Source: Austwickia sp. (GTDB lineage: Bacteria; Actinomycetota; Actinomycetes; Actinomycetales; Dermatophilaceae). From it: DNA of 64,000 nt. The DNA is taken from positions 3,224,001-3,288,000 of the forward strand of contig CP064985.1 of assembly GCA_016699675.1 (NCBI GenBank), given 5' to 3'. A program made the translations under genes and the position numbers. Positions 52,911-61,790 of the stretch are shown here, one piece after another; within the stretch, counting starts at the first letter, position 1; every line of letters starts with the position of its first letter. Below the pieces are notes generated by a model, which worked only from the letters and a program-made list of their open reading frames with translations, ran no database searches and was not told the origin of the DNA.

Positions 52911-53769
52911 TCGCCCGCGCGACCGACGGGGATGCCACGAGCAGCTCTTCCGCCTGTCCCGGATACCTGGCGGAGTAGGTGAGTTCCAGTCGGCACTGGA
53001 ACTGATCTCGGTACAGTTTCTCGATCAGCGGGGCTGTGTCATAGGTCATCAACCAGTGCGCGCTTTCAACGGAGTTGACTATCGTCGAGAGTGCCTTGTG
53101 GTCTCGTCCGTCGAAGGCATTGAGATAGAGCTGCGAGCCTGCTTGCACGTAGGGCGGGTCGATGTACATGAATGACCGGTCATCGTGAGAGTACTGCTGG
53201 ATCACAGTCCGGCCATCCAGATCAGAGACCGTGATTCGATCCGCTAGAGCACCGATCGCAGTCAACCGCTCGACGAGTGTGAGCCGGTTGAATCGTGCAT
53301 CAATCTTGTACTTTCCCTCCTGACGCTGGCCGCCGATAACGCCGGCGTTCAGAATCCCGGAGCGATTGGTTCGATTCAAGAAGAAGAACGCGAAGCCCAG
53401 GCGCAGTGCATCGCGCTCGTCCCGTGAGCGATATACCTCCCGCTGGCGCTGCCACTCGTCGATCGTGAGTGGCGTTGACGCGACCATTTCTACGAACTCT
53501 GCGTTGTTGCCAACGACGGACTTCCAGAAGGCGTGGACGGCTGGGTCGATGTCGTTGACTACCAGGTGTTGGACGATGCCCTCGCGCAGAAGCGCGATCC
53601 CTGCGCCCACACCTCCGGCGTAGGGTTCGATGTAGCGGGCGTCCTTGATGCCAAGAATGTCGATGATGTCAGCGAAGAAGCCAGCGAGCGCAGCCTTTCC
53701 GCCGGGGTATCGCAATGGTGAGAGTGTGCCGTATCGGCGTGACCCGATGACACGCAGGCTGTCAGTCAT
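52861..53769 (-). CDS. D12-class N6-adenine DNA methyltransferase (Dam-like)
   Basis: 302 aa from ATG 53769. Motifs in D12 order: LRYPGGKAALAGFF (SAM region), YIEPYAGGVGAGI (motif I), VNDIDPAVHAFW, FFFLNRTNRSGI, and catalytic FMYIDPPYV (DPPY). It should methylate adenine in a short DNA site. No restriction endonuclease is adjacent. Its first codons overlap the stop of the zinc-ribbon gene by 8 bp, so they are co-expressed, and it converges on the ParB-like gene. Confidence 0.92.
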   Translation of the reverse strand: MTDSLRVIGSRRYGTLSPLRYPGGKAALAGFFADIIDILGIKDARYIEPYAGGVGAGIALLREGIVQHLVVNDIDPAVHAFWKSVVGNNAEFVEMVASTPLTIDEWQRQREVYRSRDERDALRLGFAFFFLNRTNRSGILNAGVIGGQRQEGKYKIDARFNRLTLVERLTAIGALADRITVSDLDGRTVIQQYSHDDRSFMYIDPPYVQAGSQLYLNAFDGRDHKALSTIVNSVESAHWLMTYDTAPLIEKLYRDQFQCRLELTYSARYPGQAEELLVASPSVARAIKSLQTTPAMAGATSA

Positions 53770-53962
53770 TGGAGTCCTTCCTCGCCCGGTGTGCGGCAAC
53801 ACGGCAGCGGGCTGAGCAGAAGCGAGCGTCACCTCGTCCGAGGAACGCTTGGTCGCAGTGCTCGCAATCTCGCCATGCCTCTCGGCGGCGTAGGCGTTCA
53901 TGGCGCAACGCGCTATCAAGCTCGGTGAGCCCCACGTCACTCAGGCTTCCTAGACGCTTCAT
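53762..53962 (-). CDS. Small zinc-ribbon protein
   Basis: 66 aa from ATG 53962. A Cys cluster C-x2-C-x10-C-x3-C (CEHCDQAFLGRGDARFCSARC) followed by basic VAAHRARKDSND, preceded by a charged helix. The family looks like short zinc-ribbon proteins of mobile elements that bind nucleic acid. Overlapping coupling with the methyltransferase suggests an accessory subunit or regulator. A TACTAT box on the minus strand about 20 bp upstream could be its -10. Confidence 0.65.
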   Translation of the reverse strand: MKRLGSLSDVGLTELDSALRHERLRRREAWRDCEHCDQAFLGRGDARFCSARCRVAAHRARKDSND

Positions 53963-54164
53963 GTTACGGATAGTACTCGTTACAGAACACATCATGGTTC
54001 GCCACGCGGGCGCTCCCGCGAATAGGCCGTTCTTCGGAGTCCGCCGGGTGAATCTCCGTAGCTGCGCCCGTGTCGCCTCACACGGGAGAGGACCGCTAAG
54101 CAGGGCGGGTGTCCGCGAGGCTCGGTCCGCGCACCTCGTCGGTAACGAGCACCGAGAGGAACCG
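53963..54164. other. Intergenic stretch
   Basis: No gene seen. It contains a hairpin CCCGTGT-CGCCTC-ACACGGG near 54067-54086. Confidence 0.4.
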
Positions 54165-54352
54165 ATGATGGCCAGGTTGAGTGATGTCGCGAGCGACGAG
54201 CGCACCGCGAGGGTTGTGCTGTCCTTGCTCGTCGAGCCCAATGACCCGGTGACGGGACGCATCTTGTCCAGGCTCGGAGCAGTCGAGACGCTCTGGCTCG
54301 CTGAACGCGACGGTGCGGTGGTGGGGCTGAGCTCCGTAGACACACCCGGCAG
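54165..54352 (+). pseudogene. dprA 5' fragment
   Basis: ATG 54165 with AGAGGA upstream begins MMARLSDVASDERTARVVLS, LVEPNDPVTGRILSRLGAVETLWLAERDGAVVGLSSVD, which reads like the N terminus of actinobacterial DprA (DNA-processing protein). After about 62 residues the resemblance stops at the join with a serine recombinase tail in another frame. The Rossmann core of DprA is missing, so it is a broken remnant. Confidence 0.55.
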
Positions 54353-55402
54353 GCGATGCTCATCGAGCAGGTCGAACGACTCGTCGAACGCTTCTACGCG
54401 CGGGTCCAGATCGACCCCGAAACGAAGCAGGCGCTCTCGGCGATGCTCCATGCCAGGTTCGACGAGATGATGTCCGAGGGAGCAGCGGAACTCGGCGGCC
54501 TCGCGAACCGTAGAACTCAGGTCGAAGGCGAGCAGCAGAAGCTACTCCAGGCACCCTACGCCGGCGCCATTCCACTCGACCTTCTCAAGCGGGAGCAGGA
54601 CCGAATCACCGCGTCGCTGGAGACCATCGAGTACCGGATCAACGCGCACCACGGCCACTACGCCGACGCACGAGCGAACCTCAATGACTCGCTGACGTTA
54701 CTGTCGAACGCCGCTGACATCTACGCCCGCGCCGACGACGCAAACCGTCGGCTCCTCAATCAGGCACTGTTCAAGGCGATCTACATCGACGAGGACAACG
54801 ACGTGCGCGTCGGCTACCGGACCCCGTACGACGGGCTCAGCATCCCGGACTTGCAGGCCGACGCCCTGAGCTGGGCCGCCCAAGCAAAGAAAGAGGGCCA
54901 GGTTGGAACCTCGACCAAGGGTGGCCCCTTGGTCGAAAGTTCAAACCTGACCCATCTGGGGTCCCTGCGTAGTACGTTCTCCAACCTCACCCCGCGCCTA
55001 AAGACCCTGGTCACACGCTGGAAGCGGGGTGTCTATCGGGTGTCTCAGCGTCCGGAAACCGCGCCGGTGGCGGACTCTCGTGGCCCCGTGGTGCGGAGGA
55101 TTGAACATCTTCAAACCTTTCTCACCGCTGCTGAGGTCGACCGCCTCGTTGACGACTACCTCGATGGTACGACGGTCAACGAGCTGGCAGACAGGTACGG
55201 CGTTCATCGCGCCACCGTGTCGGCGCACCTCACGCGGCGCCGCGTCGGGCGTCGCCGTCCGGGACTCGGAGTAGAAGAGGCGGCCGAAGCGGTGCGTCTC
55301 CACCTCGGCGGTGTCTCGATGAGGGCGATCGCGCAGAGCATGGGTGTGGATCGCAAAGCCGTGCGGCGCGCACTGGTCGAGGCATCGGCGATCAGCGCGT
55401 GA
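54347..55402 (+). pseudogene. Truncated large serine recombinase fused to helix-turn-helix segment, copy 2
   Basis: The frame carries the C-terminal coiled-coil part of a large serine recombinase (EQVERLVERFYARVQIDPETKQ, QQKLLQAPYAGAIPLDLLKREQDRI, FKAIYIDEDNDVRVGYRTPY). The catalytic resolvase domain and zinc-ribbon are gone. From about 54960 it continues into STFSNLTPRLKTLVTRWKRG and two helix-turn-helix units (LADRYGVHRATVSAHLTRRR; MRAIAQSMGVDRKAVRRALVEA), related to copy 1 at 50765. It cannot recombine DNA; the DNA-binding end could still be made from the ATG at 54356. Confidence 0.75.
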
Positions 55403-55514
55403 AACAGGCTCTCCGCAGATGAGGGTGTAGGGCTGAGCAACCGGTGATGCAGCAGTGTGTGCGAGGACGGCATCGACGCTGTGCTTGTTGCTACGGTTGC
55501 AGCGGGGAGGGCTC

Positions 55515-55871
55515 ATGGTCTCGGCGGCAATCGGCCTGTTCTTCCTTGCGGTCGTGCTTCTAGGGTTCTCTGCTGCGATCAGGGGGGATGGGCTGGAGCG
55601 CAATCGCACGGTCGGGATCCGCACCAGGGCGACGATGGCCTCGGACGAAGCTTGGGCACGCGGTCATCGAGCTGCTGCCCGATGGGTGCTCGCGACCGGC
55701 GTCCTCGCGCTCGTCCTTGGCGTGATCGCGTTGATGATCCGCTCGATCGCGGATGAGCGGCCAGCTGGTCTGGCGATCTTTGTGAGCGTCGCCTATGGCG
55801 CCGTGGTCATCCTGTGCGCCGTGATTGCGAGGGTTGCCCACGTCGCCGCCCGGGACGCTGACGACGAGTAG
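55515..55871 (+). CDS. SdpI-family membrane protein
   Basis: 118 aa from ATG 55515 (GGGAGG upstream). Three transmembrane helices (IGLFFLAVVLLGFSAAI, WVLATGVLALVLGVIALMI, AIFVSVAYGAVVILCAVIARV) with the SdpI block RNRTVGIRTRATMASDEAWARGHRAAA after the first. In Bacillus SdpI gives immunity to the SdpC toxin; here no toxin gene is seen, and many actinobacterial relatives have no known role. Confidence 0.75.
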   Translation: MVSAAIGLFFLAVVLLGFSAAIRGDGLERNRTVGIRTRATMASDEAWARGHRAAARWVLATGVLALVLGVIALMIRSIADERPAGLAIFVSVAYGAVVILCAVIARVAHVAARDADDE

Positions 55872-55978
55872 CGCCCCGGTGCCGCCTGCATCTCGTTGCC
55901 AGGCTAGCGTCGGCGCTCGTCACGGCATCTTGATGATGTGTTTCTCGGCGCACCCGGCCCTGCCGTAACCAACCAGTC

Positions 55979-56484
55979 TCACCGCTGCCCCGGGCATAGG
56001 CGTGGTCTGAAGCCGCCGGCTTCCAGCAGTGACCGTGCGATGTAGTTGGCCAGGTTGCGGAAGCCGAGGGCGGAGCCGCGTAGGTGTTCGAGGCGGCCGT
56101 TGATCGCCTCGGTGGGCCCGTTGCTGGTCCGCGGGTAGTCGAAGTAGCCCAGCACGTCAGCAGCGCGCTTCTTCAGGGTTCGGCCGAGCTTGCGGATCTC
56201 CTCCAGCTCGGCCGGGACCGCGGCGCCGATCCGCTTGATCGTCAGGGTCAGGAAGTGCTTGCCCAGGCCGCGGTCGGGCTCGCGGTAGGCGGTGATGATG
56301 TCTTGGTAGACGCCCCAGGTCGCCTCCACGGCGGCGTGCCGGACGTCCTCGAAGAGCGCCTCGACGCGTTGGAGCTGGCGTGGTTGCAGCAGCCCGGCGC
56401 CGGTGAGCAGGGTGCGGCGGGCCGAGTAGAGCGGGTCCCCGCTCATGCTGCGGCGGCCGAAGATGTCCTGCTGGACCCGCCGCC
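55979..56484 (-). pseudogene. ISL3-family transposase, C-terminal part
   Basis: Continues the gene split at 57930. It reads VQQDIFGRRSMSGDPLYSARRTLL, then EATWGVYQDIITAYREPDRGLGK, and the closing DDE region TSNGPTEAINGRLEHLRGSALGFRNLANYIARSL with the catalytic Glu. Removing the IS256 element and one 8-bp repeat restores a 436-aa frame exactly. Confidence 0.9.
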
Positions 56485-57929
56485 GGGGGTGTCAGATTCT
56501 CTGTGTAAGGGGTCACTCCATCTGGAAGGAGAGACGCTATGAGCATGGTGAAGGTGAGTCCGGAGCGCCAGGAGCGTCGCCGGCAGCAGGCAGAGCTCGC
56601 GGAGCGGTTGGCGGCTTCGGGGGCGTTGGATGAGGTGTTCGCCCAGCTCGATGCCGGGCAGCCTCTGACCGGGGATCAGGGGGTGCTGGGGGCGATGTTG
56701 AAGGCCGCGCTGGAGCGGGGCCTGGATACCGAGCTGACCGAGCATCTGGGCTATGAACGCGGCGACCCGGACGCGGCGGAGTTCGCGAACTCCAGGAACG
56801 GGACCACGTCCAAGACGCTGGCGACCGAGGTCGGCCCGGTGGAGCTGGCGGTGCCGCGGGACCGGGACGGCTCCTTCACCCCGATGCTGGTCCCCAAGGG
56901 TGCGCGGCGCCTGGAGGGGCTGGACGCGATGATCATCAGTCTCTACGCCGGCGGCATGACGATCCGCGACATCGGCCATCATCTGGCCGCCACGATCGGC
57001 ACCGATCTGTCGCACGAGACGATCTCCAAGATCGTCGATCAGATCAGCGAGGAGGTCCTCGCCTGGCAGCACCGGCCGCTGGAACCGCTCTACCCGGTGA
57101 TGTACCTGGACGCGATCGTGGTCAAGATCCGCGACGGCGCGCACGTGTCGAACAAGGCCGCCCACATCGCCGTCGGGGGTCGATTTCGACGGCATCAAGC
57201 ACGTCCTGGGGATCTGGGTGCAGACCACCGAAGGCGCCAAGTTCTGGGCCGGGGTCTGCGCCGAGCTCGCCAACCGGGGCGTGTCGGACGTGCTGATCGT
57301 GTGCTGCGACGGGCTGACCGGCTTTCCCGACGCGATCGCCGCGACCTGGCCGGCGGCGACCGTGCAGACCTGCGTGGTGCATCTGATCCGGGCCGCGATG
57401 CGGTTCGTCTCCTACGGCGACCGCAAGGCCGTCGCCGCGGCGTTGAAACCGATCTACACCGCCGTCAACGAAGACGCCGCACTGGAAGCGCTGGGCACCT
57501 TCGAGGACTCGAACTGGGGCAAGAAGTACCCCTCGGCCGTCAAGACGTTCCACGACGCCTGGGACCGGTTCACCCCGTTCCTGGCGTTCCCGCCCCGAGC
57601 TGCGCCGCGTCATCTACACCACCAACGCGGCCGAGTCGCTGAACTTCCAGCTGCGCAAGGTCACCAAGAACCGCGCCACTTCCCCAACGACGCCGCCGCC
57701 GTCAAGCTGCTCTGGCTGGCGATCTGCAATATCGAAGACAAGCGAGCCCGAGAACGCGAGAAAGAACGCGGCCTGCCCGCCGAGAAGAGACGCGCCCCCG
57801 GCCGCCTCGTCGAAGGCCAAGTCGTCACCAACTGGAAGCAGGCCCTGGAGCAGCTCGCCCTGGCCTACCCCGACCGCATCAACCCACATCTGTGACCCAG
57901 ATCACTTACACAGAGAACTTGACAGGCTC
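56485..57929. mobile_element. IS256-family insertion sequence inside ISL3
   Basis: 1445 bp. Terminal inverted repeats of about 29 bp share TGTCA, TTCTCTGTGTAAG (from 56485 and from 57929 inward). An 8-bp target duplication CCGCCGCC flanks it (56477-56484 and 57930-57937). The transposase gene is on the plus strand and is frameshifted. Confidence 0.92.
56539..57895 (+). pseudogene. IS256-family (Mutator) transposase with three frameshifts
   Basis: The gene reads well as an IS256 transposase: LGYERGDPDAAEFANSRNG, TEVGPVELAVPRDRDGSF, LYAGGMTIRDIGHHL, MYLDAIVVKIRDGAHVSNKAAHIAVG, then in the next frame VDFDGIKHVLGIWVQTTEGAKFW and VCCDGLTGFPDAIAATWP (catalytic Asp), and TTNAAESLNFQLRK (Glu). One extra G (57175-57179), one extra C (57593-57596) and one missing base (near 57675) break it. 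Either inactive or sequencing error. Confidence 0.88.
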
Positions 57930-58742
57930 CCGCCGCCGGCACACATCCAGCGCTTCACCCGCCAAGCGCACCACGTGAAATGGATCCATCACCGCGACAG
58001 CGTCGGGGACTTCTGCGGCGGCGGCGCTCTTGAACCCGGTGAAGCCGTCCATCGCGACCACCTGCACCCCGTCGCGCCACTGCCTCGGGCGGGCGGCGAG
58101 CCAGTCCTGGAACACCGGCTTGGAGCGGCCTTCGACCATGTCCAGCAACCGTGACGGGCCAGTGCCGTCACGGACCGGAGTCAGGTCGATGATCACGGTC
58201 ACGTACTTCTCACCACGGCGGGTGTGGCGCCAGGCGTGCTCATCGACACCGACCACGGCCACGCCATCGAAGCGGGCTGGGTCATCGATCAGCAGCCGTC
58301 GCCCTTCGGCCAGCACCGCGTTGTTCGCGGTGTGCCAGGCGACCCCGAGCCCGGCCGCGACCCGGGAGATCGTCAGGTGATCGATCACGACCGCCTCCAG
58401 CGCCCAGGCCAGCCCCCGGCGAGACAGCTTGGCCCGCGTCGGGGCGACCGTGTCGCTGTCTTCACGCCAGACCCTGGCGCACCCCTGGCAGCGGTAGCGG
58501 CGCACCCGCACCAGCAGCGTCGTAGGTCGGTGACCGAACGGCTCATGCGCCAGCCGACGCGTGACCGTGCCCCGCGACACCCCTTCGGCGCCACAGCTCC
58601 GGCACCACGGATCCGGCTCGGTGAGGCGGCACTCGATCACGGCCCGGCCCGGCTCGAGCCGCTGCCCGACAGCGACGAGCCCAAGCTCTTCCAGGCGGCA
58701 GAAGGCGGTCAGGTCAGGGTCAGCGAATGTAGCGTGAAGCAC
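57930..58742 (-). pseudogene. ISL3-family transposase, N-terminal part
   Basis: About 270 residues: an N-terminal zinc-binding part (CRSCGAEGVSRGTVTRR and YRCQGCARVWRED) and the first DDE residues (VVGVDEHAWRHTRRGEKYVTVIIDLTP; AMDGFTGFKSAAA; VMDPFHVVRLAGEALDVCRRR). The gene is cut at the IS256 target site; translation in place ends a few codons into the IS (EPVKFSV). Confidence 0.9.
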
Positions 58743-58920
58743 GTCGAGGTCTTCTGGATGGGCGGTGTGAGAACTCCCATCATCAGGGGACCTCTGTCAA
58801 GGGACAGTCGGAACTGCCCAGTGGCGGACATGAAAGCTGCCCGCTGACGGTCACGAGATCTGCCCGGTGGTGGCCACGGGATCTACCCAAGGGGGTTGTG
58901 GCCACCACCGACCAGGGTGG

Positions 58921-59703
58921 TCAGTTCAACGGGCTCACCCCTTGACCGGCGAGTGCTTGGGTGAGCCGGACGCTGTCGCCGCTGGTCTGGCAGACGTGGG
59001 CGTGGTGGAGCAGTCGGTCCACCGTGGCGGTGGCCAGCGTCTTGGGCATCAGCTCGTCGAACCCAGAGGGGTGGAGGTTCGAGCTGATCGCGACTGACCG
59101 CTTCTCATAGGCGGCGTCGACGAGTCTGTAGAGCCCCTCGGCGGCGTCCGCGGCGACCGGCAGCAGGCCGATGTCATCGACGATGACCAGGTCGGCGCGC
59201 AGGACCCGGGCGATGGCCTTGGTGACAGTGTCGTCCGCACGGTGCCTTCGGAGTAGGACGCCGAGGTCTTCCAGGGTGAACCAGGCGACCTTCAACCCGG
59301 CCTCGACGGCTTGCTGGCCAAGGGCCTCCAGCAGGAACGTCTTCCCGGTGCCCGACGGGCCGCAGACCACGAGGTTCTCGCGGCGGTGGACCCATTCCAG
59401 GGTGCGGAGCGCCTGCTGGGTCGGGACTGGGATCGAGGATGCCTCGGGCTGCCACGCGTCGAAGGTCTTCCCGGTGGGGAAGCCCGCCGACGCTCGCCGG
59501 GTGACAAGTGCGGAACGCTCCCGGCCGGCGACCTCCTCGGCGAACAGCGCCTTCAACACCTCGGCGGGCTCCCAGCGTTGGGCTTTCGCGGTTGCGACGA
59601 CCTCGGGTGCGTGACGACGGATGTGCGGCAGCCGCAACCGGCGCAACAGCTCCTCCAGTTCGGCTGGCAGCGGCGGTGCTGACGCCGTGCTTCTCGTCGT
59701 CAT
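58921..59703 (-). CDS. istB: IS21-family helper ATPase IstB
   Basis: 260 aa. DnaA/DnaC-like AAA ATPase: Walker A CGPSGTGKTFLLEAL (about residues 113-127), Walker B LVIVDDIGLLPV, sensor SSNLHPSGFDELM. It assists target choice by IstA. The start overlaps the istA stop (ATGA). Confidence 0.95.
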   Translation of the reverse strand: MTTRSTASAPPLPAELEELLRRLRLPHIRRHAPEVVATAKAQRWEPAEVLKALFAEEVAGRERSALVTRRASAGFPTGKTFDAWQPEASSIPVPTQQALRTLEWVHRRENLVVCGPSGTGKTFLLEALGQQAVEAGLKVAWFTLEDLGVLLRRHRADDTVTKAIARVLRADLVIVDDIGLLPVAADAAEGLYRLVDAAYEKRSVAISSNLHPSGFDELMPKTLATATVDRLLHHAHVCQTSGDSVRLTQALAGQGVSPLN

Positions 59704-61289
59704 CGGGCCACCTCGTTCCCGTCGCGGCCGTCGTGCTGGCCGACCTGTTCACCGAGCCGTGCCCATGCGCTGGTGCCCTGGGTCAGCGAGGAGTCCTCGC
59801 TGGCCCGGTGCTCACCGGCTTTCGGTGCTCGGGCGTGGTGGTCCAGGATCGAGGACAGGTCTGCTTCGGCGAACCGGCCGTGCACGGCGGCGTGGCCCAG
59901 TGCCCAGTCGACCTCGACGGGGTCGAACAGCTTGGCCAAGCTGAGGGCTTCGGCCATCTTGACGCGCATCCGTGGTGTGCCTGCGGCGGCGGCCTCGATC
60001 AGCCACAACCTCGCGCCCTCGCCCAGGTCGAGGAAGTCGGACTCGGCCGGGTTCTTCGCACGGGGCTGGCGGTCCAGTGGCCCGGACGGCTGGGCTGGGA
60101 AGTGCTCGTCATCGATCTTCGGGGTGCCGGGTGTGGCCCGGCGGTGGCGGGCGACTTCGAGGGGACCGTCCTGGCCGACGTGGACGATGACGACCCACTC
60201 GTCCTCGCCGACACCATGGGCACGGACCCACACCGTCGCACCCAGCAGGGCATGCGGGACCGAGTACTGGCCGGACTCGAACATCACCATCGGTGTGTTG
60301 CCCGGCACCACCCGCGTGGTGCCGAACGCGACCGTGTGCGGGGTCATCGGGACCGGGTGCAGCCGGACCCGTTCCTCGGCGAGCATCTCGATCGGTGGCC
60401 GACGAGTGACCCGGTGCGCTCGGGTGTTGACCTTCTCGCAGAACTCCACGCACGCCGCCTCGAGCTCGGCGAACGAGGCGTACCCCTCGCGCAGGTTGGT
60501 GTCCTTGGGGACCAGGTCGGCCTTGCTGATCTTCACCGACGACTCGGTGCCGCCCTTGGACGCCGGATCGGCCGGGACGCAGGTGTGCACGACCATCGAG
60601 TAGTGCTCGGCGAACGCCACCAGCTGCGGATTCCGCACCGGAATTCCGGCGATGTGCTCGACCGTGACGGTCTTCTCGTTGTCGGTCAACACATAGGTCG
60701 GCACCCCACCCAGCCGCCGGAACGTCACGTCCAGGGCAGCGAACACCGAGGGCATCGTCTTGTCGCGGATCGGCAACACGACCCGGAACCGCGACCAAGC
60801 CAGCCAGGCGACGAACAGCACGGTCTTGACGCCGTCGACGACGGGGCCATCGCCGTAGTCGTACTGCAACCACATCCCCGGCTCAGTCACCCAGGGACGG
60901 TGCACCCGCACGTGTCCGGCCCGGTAGGACTTCTTGACCTTCGCGACCGCACGGCGGGTGGTGCGCTCCGACCCTCCGTAGCCCAGGGCGAGCAGCTTCT
61001 CGTGCGCCACATCGGCACGGACCTTCCCGACCGACCGCTCGACCCACTCCTCGACCTTGGGCAGATACTCATCGATCAACATCGGCCGCACCGCCGCCGC
61101 CGGCAACTCCCCGCCGCCAGCACGGCGATCCACGTACCGCTTCACCGTGTGGTGGGAGCAGCCAGCCAGCTCGCCGGCATCGCGCAACGAACCTGTTAGG
61201 TCGTAGGCATCCAACATTTCCATGATCTCCTCGGCAGACTTCAACTCATCCCTTCCTCGGGAGCGATAGGGCGCATCAGCACCGCTCAT
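59700..61289 (-). CDS. istA: IS21-family transposase IstA
   Basis: 529 aa from the first ATG; shorter starts are possible. N-terminal helix-turn-helix (GSLRDAGELAGCSHHTVKRYVDR), DDE core with WLQYDYGDG (Asp), VLTDNEKTV (Asp) and PASKGGTESSVKISK (Glu), then the C-terminal DNA-binding part. Intact. Confidence 0.95.
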   Translation of the reverse strand: MSGADAPYRSRGRDELKSAEEIMEMLDAYDLTGSLRDAGELAGCSHHTVKRYVDRRAGGGELPAAAVRPMLIDEYLPKVEEWVERSVGKVRADVAHEKLLALGYGGSERTTRRAVAKVKKSYRAGHVRVHRPWVTEPGMWLQYDYGDGPVVDGVKTVLFVAWLAWSRFRVVLPIRDKTMPSVFAALDVTFRRLGGVPTYVLTDNEKTVTVEHIAGIPVRNPQLVAFAEHYSMVVHTCVPADPASKGGTESSVKISKADLVPKDTNLREGYASFAELEAACVEFCEKVNTRAHRVTRRPPIEMLAEERVRLHPVPMTPHTVAFGTTRVVPGNTPMVMFESGQYSVPHALLGATVWVRAHGVGEDEWVVIVHVGQDGPLEVARHRRATPGTPKIDDEHFPAQPSGPLDRQPRAKNPAESDFLDLGEGARLWLIEAAAAGTPRMRVKMAEALSLAKLFDPVEVDWALGHAAVHGRFAEADLSSILDHHARAPKAGEHRASEDSSLTQGTSAWARLGEQVGQHDGRDGNEVAR

Positions 61290-61505
61290 CGCACCCGAGG
61301 AAGGGGCCTCAACCGCGCAGGTCGGCGAGGCAGACGACGTCGTGTCGGGCAGATCCCATGACCGTCAGTGGGCAGTTCTCACGTCCGCCAGCGGGCAGCT
61401 TCGTGGCCGTCTCCGGGCAGTTTCTCGTGGCCGCCGACAGACCTCGACGCCTACCCCCACTCGACCCGCGGAACACCCTCGTTCGCGAAGAGCCGTGAAA
61501 CAGAC

Positions 61506-61538
61506 GAAGGCCACCGGGGAGAGTTCCCGGTGGCCTTC
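61506..61538. terminator. Terminator for the minus-strand island genes
   Basis: GAAGGCCACCGGG (61506-61518), loop GAGAGTT, and its exact complement ending CCTTC (61526-61538): a 13-bp perfect stem, 12 bp downstream of the hypothetical gene ending at 61551. Confidence 0.8.
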
Positions 61539-61550
61539 CTGTTGCCAACC

Positions 61551-61790
61551 TCAGTTGCCGACATCCTTGGGCGACTCTTGTCGAGGTGATGCGGTCGGGC
61601 CGCGTCGCTCCTGGCGTTCGGCGTCGGCGCGCGCGAAGGCCATTCTGATGAAGAGTTGGGCGAGCTCGTGCAGGTCCGGCTCGGTGCGTGGTTGGGCGAC
61701 GATGCGGTAGTTACGCATCCGTGCCGGCGGGGCCTTGCGTGGCTTGCTCGTTACTGCGTCGCCTGAGCGGTCAACTTCGCGGGCGCTCAT
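61551..61790 (-). CDS. Small basic hypothetical protein of integrative elements
   Basis: 79 aa, hydrophilic: KPRKAPPARMRNYRIVAQPRTEPDLHELAQLFIRMAFARADAER. I do not recognise a domain. It overlaps the upstream membrane protein gene by 4 bp and looks like the short genes that accompany actinobacterial integrative conjugative elements. Confidence 0.6.
   Translation of the reverse strand: MSAREVDRSGDAVTSKPRKAPPARMRNYRIVAQPRTEPDLHELAQLFIRMAFARADAERQERRGPTASPRQESPKDVGN

Larger units (their letters stand above)
55924..58792. mobile_element. ISL3-family insertion sequence, interrupted by an IS256 element
   Basis: The ends share GG-N4-TGATGATG type inverted repeats (from 55924 inward, and from 58792 inward on the other strand). 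Without the IS256 insertion and one target copy it would be about 1.4 kb. Its transposase gene is on the minus strand, cut in two. No clear target duplication is visible; the right end is touched by the IS21 insertion. Confidence 0.75.
58795..61439. mobile_element. IS21-family insertion sequence
   Basis: 2645 bp. Both ends begin TGTC and carry several copies of an AACTGCCC/GCTGCCCGCTG-type unit spaced about 25-30 bp, the multiple terminal repeats typical of IS21. A 6-bp target duplication GACCTC is seen (58789-58794 and 61440-61445). istA and istB are intact on the minus strand, so it may be active. It sits 2 bp from the ISL3 end. Confidence 0.92.

Noticed and set aside
55915..55931. 8-bp target duplication for the ISL3 element
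   Set aside because: Flanks at 55915-55923 and after the right end do not match; the right flank is disturbed by the IS21 insertion.
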